Source: Syntrophomonadaceae bacterium (lineage in GTDB: Bacteria > Bacillota > Dethiobacteria > DTU022). From it: 5,175 bases of DNA. The DNA lies in assembly GCA_007136055.1 (NCBI GenBank), contig SLHT01000063.1, forward strand, positions 1 through 5,175, written 5' to 3'. This document shows positions 1-5,175 of this stretch, piece by piece (within the stretch, counting starts at the first letter, position 1; each line of letters opens with the position of its first letter). The notes under the pieces were generated by a model. That model was not told the origin of the DNA, searched no databases, and saw only the letters and a list, made by a program, of their open reading frames with translations. The translations under genes were made by a program, and so were the position numbers.

Positions 1-1054
1 CCATACCAAATGCGCAAAACACTGCTTCGCCCCTAAAACCATGCGGCCTGGCTGCCTCAATTAAAGTTTCCACAACATTGGGGTCTACCGGTTCTGCACC
101 GTTAAGGGCCAGGCGCACCCGTGATAGATCCAAACTTTCCCCTTTGTTTGTCATGCGATTAAAAGCCCGGGCAGCCAGGACCCATGAAAAGTTGGGTCCC
201 GAGGTAACAGTCCCTTTGAAATCATGCATCCAACTCAGCCAATCAGCCGGCCGGGAAAGAAAGTCCTGTGGTGAAGCTAAAACAAGATTGCACCCGCTAA
301 CCATAGGAATTATCAGCAATCCGACCAGCCCCATATCATGATAAAGGGGTAGCCAGGATACAAATATATCTTCAGGCACCACCCCTGCTGCTTCGATCAT
401 TCCGAAAATATTTGCTTCCAGGTTGCGGTGAGGCAGCATTACTCCCTTCGGGCTGGAAGTCGATCCGGATGTAAACTGCAGAATAGCAAGTCTTTCAGGA
501 TCATAAGGTACCTCCAGGTAATCTTCTGCAGTTGGACGATCATTTTTCGGTTCCAGTTCATCAAGAAGGATTACAGGCGGATCTCCGGGTTTGATTTCAT
601 GAAAAGCAGCCAGATCAGGGTCCAGCAAAAGAAGTTTGATATCGCCATGCTGCATTAGAGTACGGGTTTGATTAGCAAACTCTTCAACTGAACTAAAGCG
701 CATCGGGATCGGTAGCATGCTGATACTGCCCCCGGCAAGCCACACAGCCTGGCTGGCAGTTACAATATTGCGGGTGGTCGGTCCAAGCAAAGCGATATGG
801 TCTCCGGGTTTCACACCTTGAGCCTGGAGGATAGCAGCCATCGCTTTAGCCTCACTGTGCAGCTGTCCCCAGGTAAGGGTGGAGGCCTTCTTGTCACTAT
901 TTCCTGAAGCAGAGCCGACAAATGTGATGGTGTTTGAGCCTTCAGCGACACGACTCATGCTGTCGAGAAGAGGCTCTCTAGTAATGGAATCGTCGGGAGT
1001 GCTAATAATTACCGGTTTCTTTTCACCGTTTTCGGTCAAATCTTTCTGGGTCAT
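1..1054 (-). CDS. Acyl-activating enzyme, fatty acyl-AMP ligase / long-chain acyl-CoA ligase type (partial, C-terminus beyond window edge)
   Basis: This is the N-terminal part of an AMP-forming ligase of the ANL superfamily, which activates a carboxylic acid with ATP as acyl-adenylate and passes it to CoA or a carrier protein. I translated 351 codons without a stop from ATG at 1054 to the left edge; family members are usually about 500–600 residues, so the C-terminal lid domain is missing. The P-loop (A3 motif) FTSGSTSSPKG is at residues 194–204. SWLPLYHDMGL at 233–243 and NGAEPV at 318–323 are typical of the fatty acyl-AMP ligase (FAAL) branch and related actinobacterial 'fatty-acyl-CoA synthases'. 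The last residues, AFGM, begin the A5 motif. The FAAL-specific insertion should lie just after the edge, so FAAL and CoA ligase cannot be separated. The substrate is unknown; a long acyl chain is inferred. The start is fixed by AGGAGG six bases upstream. The gene lies 173 nt after codY on the same strand. Confidence 0.88.
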   Translation of the reverse strand, partial: MTQKDLTENGEKKPVIISTPDDSITREPLLDSMSRVAEGSNTITFVGSASGNSDKKASTLTWGQLHSEAKAMAAILQAQGVKPGDHIALLGPTTRNIVTASQAVWLAGGSISMLPIPMRFSSVEEFANQTRTLMQHGDIKLLLLDPDLAAFHEIKPGDPPVILLDELEPKNDRPTAEDYLEVPYDPERLAILQFTSGSTSSPKGVMLPHRNLEANIFGMIEAAGVVPEDIFVSWLPLYHDMGLVGLLIIPMVSGCNLVLASPQDFLSRPADWLSWMHDFKGTVTSGPNFSWVLAARAFNRMTNKGESLDLSRVRLALNGAEPVDPNVVETLIEAARPHGFRGEAVFCAFGM

Positions 1055-1060
1055 ATCTTA

Positions 1061-1066
1061 CCTCCT
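1061..1066 (-). promoter_or_regulatory. Strong Shine-Dalgarno of the acyl-activating enzyme gene
   Basis: A perfect AGGAGG on the minus strand lies six bases before ATG at 1054. It decides the start of the partial ligase gene and is the strongest ribosome binding site in the window. The operon genes further upstream have weaker sites. Confidence 0.85.
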
Positions 1067-1110
1067 GATTATAAATTATAATGACACATGAATAAGAGAT
1101 ATTATTTCTC

Positions 1111-1154
1111 GCGAAGCAGATAAAATCCTTTTTTATGGCAGCAAAAACCTTCGC
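1111..1154 (-). promoter_or_regulatory. Alternative hairpin in the leader of the acyl-ligase gene, mutually exclusive with the terminator
   Basis: GCGAAG (1154–1149, minus strand) is perfectly complementary to CTTCGC (1116–1111). Between them, ATAAAA (1136–1131) can pair with TTTTAT (1125–1120) as an inner stem. The GCGAAG arm is the same segment that forms the 3' side of the candidate terminator, so the two structures cannot form together. Such a geometry is typical of attenuators, but the stems are short and no ligand-binding core or known riboswitch motif is recognisable. A functional switch is an inference. Confidence 0.25.
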
Positions 1155-1188
1155 TTAATATAAATAGAGGCAGGCCTATAAAACGAAG
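1143..1188 (-). terminator. Candidate Rho-independent terminator after codY
   Basis: On the minus strand, CTTCGTTTTATA (1188–1177) can pair with TATTAAGCGAAG (1160–1149). This gives an 8-bp stem with one G·U pair, one T·T mismatch and three more pairs, closing a 16-nt loop. GTTTTTGC follows at once, with the T run at 1147–1143. The stem begins 40 nt after the codY stop codon, where the operon would be expected to end. The stem is only moderately GC-rich and the T run is short, so termination may be partial. The 3' arm can also pair with a downstream sequence (see the alternative hairpin). This was worked out by eye and no folding energy was computed. Confidence 0.45.
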
Positions 1189-1205
1189 CCCACCCCTTAT
1201 CTAAC

Positions 1206-1221
1206 GGTAATTAGGTAATTA
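1206..1221. repeat. Tandem 8-bp repeat just after codY, also an inverted repeat
   Basis: GGTAATTA occurs twice head to tail. The same bases give an inverted repeat, GTAATT (1207–1212) and AATTAC (1217–1222) around AGGT. It begins six bases past the codY stop. The hairpin is AT-rich and has no T run, so it is not a terminator by itself. It could be a small operator or chance. Confidence 0.4.
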
Positions 1222-1227
1222 CAGCCT

Positions 1228-2022
1228 CTAAAAAGACTTTGATTTCTTGGCCAGGTAATCAAGCAAAAACGGATTTAGAACCTTTATATAGGTTCCCTTC
1301 ATGCCTAACGAACGAGACTCGATAACCCCGGCACTTTCAAATTTACGAAGGGCATTGACAATAACCGAGCGGGTTATGCCTAACTGGTCAGCAATTTTGC
1401 TGGCAACTAAAAGCCCTTCACTTCCACCGAGCTCTTCAAAAATATGCTCGACTGCTTCAAGTTCCGAGTATGAGAGGGTAGCCACAGCCAGCTGAACTAC
1501 AGCCTTGTTCCGGGCATCTTCCTCAATAATATCAGCTTTTGCCCTGAGGATTTCCATCCCGACGACGGTAGCGCCTGTTTCGGCGAGAATTAGATCTTCG
1601 GCGTCAAATAACTCATTGAATCGAGCAAGAAGCAGGGTGCCAATTTGCTCGCCACCGCCAAGAATCGGTATAACTGTGGTGATCTTATTTGCAAAGAGGC
1701 ATCTTTCGTTCTCCAGGAAAACACAATCGTTCGTTTTCTGACGCAAATTAACCCTGGATTCATCTTCTCTTAGCAGAAATTCATTGTAGTCTTCAGGGAA
1801 AAAACCGTCTTCAAGAACATTGTTAACCATTAATTCACATTCAAACTCATCGACCAGTGACCAACCAAGGATCACACCCTGCCGATCGGCAATATACACA
1901 TTGGCATGAATAACATTTTTAAGGACTTCAGCTACTTCCTTAAAGTCAACATGTTTGCCTGCACTTTTCTGTAGAATCTTGTTAATACGACGAGTCTTCT
2001 CAAGCAAGGGAGAAGAAATCAC
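1228..2022 (-). CDS. codY: CodY, GTP- and branched-chain-amino-acid-sensing global transcriptional repressor
   Basis: CodY is a cytoplasmic DNA-binding dimer that represses stationary-phase, amino-acid and nitrogen-uptake genes while isoleucine, leucine, valine and GTP are plentiful. The frame encodes an N-terminal GAF-type effector domain (about residues 1–155), a linker helix beginning GATVVGMEILR (153–163), and a C-terminal winged helix-turn-helix. That last part holds the near-invariant ASKIADQLGITRSVIVNALR (210–229) and ESRSLGMKGTYIKVLN (238–253), the hallmark of the family. Numbering here counts from the longest frame, which opens at GTG 2031 (267 aa); B. subtilis CodY has about 259. 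I prefer GTG at 2022 (264 aa) because the ribosome site directly abuts the 2031 codon. Cysteines 65, 103 and 111 in the effector domain fit a clostridial pattern. It is the last gene of the xerC–hslV–hslU–codY operon. No CodY box was found nearby. Confidence 0.97.
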   Translation of the reverse strand: MISSPLLEKTRRINKILQKSAGKHVDFKEVAEVLKNVIHANVYIADRQGVILGWSLVDEFECELMVNNVLEDGFFPEDYNEFLLREDESRVNLRQKTNDCVFLENERCLFANKITTVIPILGGGEQIGTLLLARFNELFDAEDLILAETGATVVGMEILRAKADIIEEDARNKAVVQLAVATLSYSELEAVEHIFEELGGSEGLLVASKIADQLGITRSVIVNALRKFESAGVIESRSLGMKGTYIKVLNPFLLDYLAKKSKSF

Positions 2023-2031
2023 GTCTTTCAC

Positions 2032-2039
2032 CCACCTTT
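2032..2039 (-). promoter_or_regulatory. Shine-Dalgarno of codY that favours the GTG at 2022
   Basis: AAAGGTGG on the minus strand ends directly against the GTG at 2031, leaving no normal spacer for that codon. The in-frame GTG three codons later (2022–2020) lies nine bases downstream, which is a normal distance. The site sits in the 21-nt gap after the hslU stop. Both candidate starts are GTG, so codY translation may be moderate. Confidence 0.6.
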
Positions 2040-2052
2040 CGTCACTTTAAAT

Positions 2053-3474
2053 TTATAAAATATATTTACTTAAATCTTTATCTTTAACCACTTTATACAG
2101 CTTGCTTTGGACGTAATCCCGATCTACTGTTATCTCTTTGGGAACTTCTTCATTCGGCAGATCATATGAAAGTTCTTCAAGCACTTTTTCCATAATGGTA
2201 TGTAAACGACGCGCTCCGATATTCTCCATCTCCTGGTTCAGGTAGCAAGCTGTTTGAGCGATTTCTTCAATCGACTCAGGTGTAAATGTTAATTTCACCC
2301 CTTCCGTTTCCAACAATGCGGTGTATTGTTTGATTAGAGCATTGTTTGGCTCAGTAAGTATACGTTTGAAATCTTCTTCGGTCAGACTGTCCAGTTCAAC
2401 CCTGATTGGAAACCTGCCCTGAAGTTCTGGTATTAAATCAGAAGGCTTAGTTGTATGAAAAGCCCCTGCGGCAATGAAAAGAATGTGATCTGTTTTTACA
2501 GGACCGTATTTAGTGACCACAGTTGATCCTTCTACAATCGGCAATATATCACGTTGAACCCCTTCTCTGGATATATCGGGACCAGATCCATGATAATCTT
2601 TACCGGCAATTTTGTCAATTTCATCTAGAAATATAATTCCCAATTGCTCTGCTCTTTTCAAAGCATCACCGGTTACCGCATCCATGTCAATTAAACGTTG
2701 TGCTTCTTCCTGCTCCAGTATTTTTCTTGCTTCCGCCACGCTGACCCGTCTTTTCTTCTTTTTAGAGGGGACAATATTGCCGAGGACATCCTGTAAATTA
2801 ATGCCCATCTCCTCCATGCCCTGACCGGAGAACATATCCATCAACTGTGGCTTGCGCTCTTCAACCTCTATTTCTACCATCTGCTTCTCAAGTTCACCTT
2901 CTTGCAGGCGCTCTTTAACTTTTTTCTGTTCTTCCTTGGCCTGTTGCATTCTTTCTGTAAAGGTTGTATCTTCTGCAACGCTACTCTCTTCCTGAGTGGG
3001 AGCAGCCTGGAAAAGAAAGCCCAGGGGGTTTGTTGAACGCCTTTTCTTTTGCGGCAGAGGAGCAATAGCTTCCACGATCCGCTCGTTGGCATTTTTTATG
3101 GCCTTATCCTTAACTACCAGCATGCGCTCATTCTGGACAATTCTAACTGACGTTTCAACAAGATCGCGGATCATTGATTCAACATCACGGCCGACATAGC
3201 CCACTTCTGTAAATTTAGTAGCTTCAACTTTAACAAAAGGAGCATTAACCAGGCGAGCAAGACGCCTTGCTATTTCAGTTTTTCCGACTCCTGTCGCTCC
3301 AATCATCACAATATTTTTAGGAATAATCTCTTCCTGTAAATCTTCTGAAAGCATCTTGCGGCGGTACCTGTTTCTGAGGGCCACAGCAACGCAGCGTTTA
3401 GCTTCTTCCTGGCCGATAATAAAACGGTTTAACTCGCTGACTATCTCACGAGGGGTAAGTTCTTCAGTTGACAT
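2053..3474 (-). CDS. hslU: HslU (ClpY), ATPase and unfoldase subunit of the HslVU protease
   Basis: HslU is a hexameric AAA+ ATPase that unfolds proteins and threads them into the HslV peptidase in the cytoplasm. The 473-residue product has Walker A GATGVGKT (59–66), the pore-loop motif GYVG (92–95), Walker B IIFLDEID (280–287), a sensor-1 region IAAGAFH (334–340), the arginine-finger segment LQGRF (351–355) and sensor-2 GARR (420–423). It ends in DLSKYIL; the family's C-terminal tail docks between HslV subunits, which fits a working pair. The charged intermediate (I) domain spans roughly 110–245 and is rich in Lys, Glu and Gln. E. coli HslU has 443 residues, and the extra length here lies mainly in that domain. 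ATG at 3474 is preceded by GAAAGG, which overlaps the hslV stop codon. It lies 15 nt after hslV and 21–30 nt before codY. Confidence 0.98.
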   Translation of the reverse strand: MSTEELTPREIVSELNRFIIGQEEAKRCVAVALRNRYRRKMLSEDLQEEIIPKNIVMIGATGVGKTEIARRLARLVNAPFVKVEATKFTEVGYVGRDVESMIRDLVETSVRIVQNERMLVVKDKAIKNANERIVEAIAPLPQKKRRSTNPLGFLFQAAPTQEESSVAEDTTFTERMQQAKEEQKKVKERLQEGELEKQMVEIEVEERKPQLMDMFSGQGMEEMGINLQDVLGNIVPSKKKKRRVSVAEARKILEQEEAQRLIDMDAVTGDALKRAEQLGIIFLDEIDKIAGKDYHGSGPDISREGVQRDILPIVEGSTVVTKYGPVKTDHILFIAAGAFHTTKPSDLIPELQGRFPIRVELDSLTEEDFKRILTEPNNALIKQYTALLETEGVKLTFTPESIEEIAQTACYLNQEMENIGARRLHTIMEKVLEELSYDLPNEEVPKEITVDRDYVQSKLYKVVKDKDLSKYIL

Positions 3475-3489
3475 CTAAAAACAACCTTT

Positions 3490-4020
3490 CTACAATTCTT
3501 CGATAATAATTGCATCATTTGTATAAATACATATTTCCGATGCGATTTTAAGTGCTTCAGCAGCTATTTTCCCCGCGGGCAAATCGGCATTACGTAACAG
3601 GGCCCTTGCGGCAGAAAGCGCATACGGCGCCCCTGAACCGACTGCGGCAATTCCGTCATCTGGCTCGATAATTTCCCCGGTTCCGGAAATCATCAATAGG
3701 CTATCGCTGCTCGCAGCCACAAGCAAGGCCTCAAGCCGCCTTAAAACACGATCAGTGCGCCATTCCTTGGCCAATTCAACAGCTGCCCGGAGGAGGTTTC
3801 CCTGGTAGCTTTCCAGCTTTCCTTCAAATTTTTCGCAAAGGGTCAGTGAGTCTGCAGCAGCGCCCGCAAAACCGACAATAACTTTTCCTTCATAGAGCCT
3901 GCGTACTTTTTTAGCGCTGTTTTTAATAATTGTATTGTTTCCGAAAGTTACCTGTCCGTCACCGGCCACGGCTACTTTATCACCAATTTTAACTGCCAGT
4001 ATTGTTGTAGCCTGAAACAT
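3490..4020 (-). CDS. hslV: HslV (ClpQ), threonine peptidase subunit of the HslVU protease
   Basis: HslV is the proteasome-β-like N-terminal nucleophile peptidase that forms a double hexameric ring capped by HslU. The 176-residue product starts MFQATT. By alignment with E. coli HslV, whose mature form begins TTIVSV, Thr5 is the catalytic nucleophile, so the four residues MFQA must be removed. Other family signatures are AGDGQVTFGN (19–28), KKVRRLY (37–43), VGFAGAAAD (49–57), ELAKEWRTDR (82–91), AAVGSGAPYALSAARAL (125–141) and EICIYTND (162–169). The Lys needed for catalysis corresponds to Lys38. The ATG at 4020 has AAGGCGG as its ribosome site, about eight bases upstream. The Bacillus CodW protein instead begins MSSFHATT and is reported to use an N-terminal serine; the form here looks like the ordinary threonine type. 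It lies 20 nt after xerC and 15 nt before hslU. Confidence 0.98.
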   Translation of the reverse strand: MFQATTILAVKIGDKVAVAGDGQVTFGNNTIIKNSAKKVRRLYEGKVIVGFAGAAADSLTLCEKFEGKLESYQGNLLRAAVELAKEWRTDRVLRRLEALLVAASSDSLLMISGTGEIIEPDDGIAAVGSGAPYALSAARALLRNADLPAGKIAAEALKIASEICIYTNDAIIIEEL

Positions 4021-4040
4021 TTGCTAACCGCCTTTTTTAA

Positions 4041-4943
4041 TTATTTTCGTGGAAAAGCAGCCCTGTATACTTCTCCAAGCCTTTCCCTGGTTATGTGCGT
4101 ATAAATCTGGGTGGTAGATATGCTGACATGTCCCAACAATTCCTGTACTACCCTCAAATCAGCACCTGCATCCAACATGTGGGTGGCAAAGGAATGCCGC
4201 AGTGAATGCGGTGTGATACCCACTTTATATGAAACCTTCCTGATATACTTCTTAAAATTATAGCGCATCCCGCGATCGCTAATCGGCTTGCCCCACTTGT
4301 TCAGAAATAATTCCCTGTAAGTCCGCCCTTCTTTTTCAAGAGCTTCCAGTTTTGGGCGGGCTTTTTTTATGTATTCATCAATCAGACCTGCAGCAACGGT
4401 GCCCATGGGAATAATTCTTTCTTTTCTTCCTTTGCCGTATACTTTAACAAGACGATCTTCCAGCTGCAAAGAGTGGATATCCAACTGGACCAGTTCACTG
4501 ATTCGTAAACCCGATGAATAGAGCAGTTCCAACATAGCCCGGTCGCGCAGGCCAAGGGCCGTGCCGCTGTCGGGTGCTTCCAGTAAAGCAGCAACTTCAT
4601 GGTAATATAAAAACCTGGGCAGCTTTTTTTCCTGCTTCGGCCGGGCAACAGTCGACCATTTTGCCCCGTTGAGAAAGTTCTCTTTTTGCAAAAAAAACAA
4701 AAAAGAACGCGTCGCAGATAATTTGCGCGCTATCGACCTTCTGGTGTATCCTTTATCCTTTAACATGGCAAGAAATCGGCGCAGTGTTTGGTGGTCCGTG
4801 GCCTGTAACTCAGCCACGTTGTCGCCCTCAAGATCCAAGAACTGCAAAATATCATTCCGATAAGCCTGCATAGTTAACGGTGAAGCGTTTTTCCCCACAT
4901 AAAGGTGAGCCATGAAACGTTCGAGCCAATCATAGACAGTCAT
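4041..4943 (-). CDS. xerC: XerC/CodV-type tyrosine recombinase
   Basis: Site-specific tyrosine recombinase expected to act with XerD (not in the window) at the dif site to resolve chromosome dimers before division. The 300-residue length is normal. The N-terminal SAM-like core-binding domain covers about 1–90, and the catalytic domain about 108–295. All catalytic residues are present: Arg147 in GLRISE, Lys171 in YGKGRKER, His246 and Arg249 in TPHSLRH, His272 in LLGHVSISTT and the nucleophile Tyr281 in QIYTH. Placement directly before hslV, hslU and codY marks it as the housekeeping xerC/codV rather than a phage or integron integrase. The ATG at 4943 fits the N-termini of homologues, but its ribosome site is weak (GGGTG about six bases upstream). 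It is the first gene of the operon seen here. In many Bacillota topA and trmFO come just before; here at least 232 nt separate it from any upstream gene. Confidence 0.95.
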   Translation of the reverse strand: MTVYDWLERFMAHLYVGKNASPLTMQAYRNDILQFLDLEGDNVAELQATDHQTLRRFLAMLKDKGYTRRSIARKLSATRSFLFFLQKENFLNGAKWSTVARPKQEKKLPRFLYYHEVAALLEAPDSGTALGLRDRAMLELLYSSGLRISELVQLDIHSLQLEDRLVKVYGKGRKERIIPMGTVAAGLIDEYIKKARPKLEALEKEGRTYRELFLNKWGKPISDRGMRYNFKKYIRKVSYKVGITPHSLRHSFATHMLDAGADLRVVQELLGHVSISTTQIYTHITRERLGEVYRAAFPRK

Positions 4944-4960
4944 AACGCAGCACCCATATT

Positions 4961-4989
4961 ATCCTAACACAACTAATTTTCATATGCAA
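4961..4989 (-). promoter_or_regulatory. Candidate sigma-A promoter of the xerC–hslVU–codY operon
   Basis: On the minus strand, TTGCAT (4989–4984) and TAGGAT (4966–4961) are 17 bases apart, and TGT directly before the -10 makes it an extended -10 element. Transcription would begin near 4954, about ten bases before the xerC ATG, giving a very short leader. The -35 matches the consensus only in TTG, so this is a moderate candidate. Confidence 0.35.
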
Positions 4990-5175
4990 GCAAATCGGTG
5001 TGTTTTTTTAAAAATTCCAGCTATTCAAATACATAAGCCCATATCCCTGCAGTAAACCGGCGTTCAAATGGCATTTTATTACAGGCGCACTCTTCATCAA
5101 TACAATAATTGTAAGTTTTTTAAACGATAACCGGGGACTTATACAATTGTTTCTCTTTATTTCAGAAAAACATAC
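4990..5175. other. AT-rich region upstream of xerC without a convincing gene
   Basis: This stretch to the right edge holds no open frame with a good start, a ribosome site and a family-like product. One minus-strand frame stays open from the edge to a TAA at 5010–5008 (55 codons), but its product resembles no TrmFO or TopA C-terminus and no protein I know. The region contains two palindromes (5101–5113 and 5143–5150) and A/T runs. It is most simply read as an intergenic control region. Confidence 0.5.
5100..5114. promoter_or_regulatory. Perfect palindrome resembling a PerR/Fur-family operator
   Basis: TACAATAATTGTA (5101–5113) is a perfect 6-1-6 inverted repeat. Read on the minus strand as TTACAATTATTGTAT, it matches the Bacillus PerR box TTATAATNATTATAA at 12 of 15 positions; two of the three mismatches are symmetric. 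A second, shorter palindrome with the same half-site, ACAATTGT, lies at 5143–5150. The gene controlled is unclear: the site is about 160 bases upstream of xerC and could serve a gene beyond the window. AT-rich DNA makes chance matches common. Confidence 0.25.

Noticed and set aside
1068..1080. Two overlapping TATAAT matches just before the ligase ribosome site
   Set aside because: No acceptable -35 lies 16–18 bases upstream, and one copy abuts the Shine-Dalgarno. They are likely chance in AT-rich DNA.
1117..1144. TTGCTG–16 bp–TATCTG as a promoter for the acyl-activating enzyme
   Set aside because: Both hexamers match the consensus poorly. The bases are equally well explained by the hairpin structures.
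1164..1179. Small hairpin ATAGG/TCTAT after codY as a stand-alone terminator
   Set aside because: It has five pairs including a G·U and no T run. It lies within the loop region of the better terminator candidate.
2874..3092. Minus-strand 72-codon frame inside hslU, and other open frames on both strands inside the operon genes
   Set aside because: They lie within strongly conserved genes, in other frames, and their translations show no family motifs. They are shadows of the real genes.
4940..4957. Five-codon mini-ORF (ATG to TGA) overlapping the xerC start as ATGA, preceded by AGGA
   Set aside because: It is too short to judge, and the likely transcription start (about 4954) would lie inside or after its ATG. 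Chance is the simpler explanation.
4973..4987. AATTTTCATATGCAA as a CodY box upstream of xerC (autoregulation)
   Set aside because: It matches the box AATTTTCWGAAAATT at only about 9 of 15 positions, and all the mismatches fall in the second half. That is too weak in AT-rich DNA.
5008..5175. Minus-strand frame open from the right edge to a TAA (55 codons), possibly the C-terminus of an upstream gene such as trmFO or topA
   Set aside because: Its translation has no resemblance to TrmFO or TopA ends, and its composition looks like random AT-rich sequence. The palindromes within it also favour an intergenic region.

Overview
The window carries the conserved xerC–hslV–hslU–codY block of low-GC Gram-positive bacteria (Bacillota), all on the minus strand. 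This is the arrangement known in Bacillus subtilis as codV-codW-codX-codY. CodY occurs essentially only in Bacillota. The CodY here has cysteines in its effector domain of the kind I remember from clostridial CodY proteins, and HslV has a short leader ahead of a threonine nucleophile rather than the Bacillus N-terminus. Together these suggest a member of the Clostridia or a related anaerobic lineage. The species cannot be told from this window.

Layout, read in the direction of transcription (right to left). Positions 5175–4944 are an AT-rich upstream region with no convincing gene, a plausible promoter close to xerC and two operator-like palindromes. Then come xerC (4943–4041), hslV (4020–3490), hslU (3474–2053) and codY (about 2022–1228), separated by only 15–30 nt, so they look like one operon. 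A 173-nt gap follows (1227–1055). It holds a candidate Rho-independent terminator just after codY, an overlapping alternative hairpin and a tandem 8-bp repeat. The last gene (1054 to the left edge) is the N-terminal 351 residues of an ANL-superfamily acyl-activating enzyme of the fatty acyl-AMP ligase/long-chain acyl-CoA ligase type; its C-terminal part is outside the window.

How the genes work together: XerC is a tyrosine recombinase expected to act with XerD at dif to resolve chromosome dimers. HslV and HslU form the two-component ATP-dependent HslVU protease. CodY is the global repressor that senses branched-chain amino acids and GTP. Their linkage is a conserved arrangement and does not imply a shared pathway. 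The acyl-activating enzyme is not a usual member of this operon and is probably a separate unit or a conditional read-through product.

No clearly new system is visible. The points most worth a second look are the competing hairpins between codY and the ligase, the acyl-activating enzyme itself in this location, the three-cysteine pattern in CodY, and the PerR-box-like palindrome upstream of xerC.
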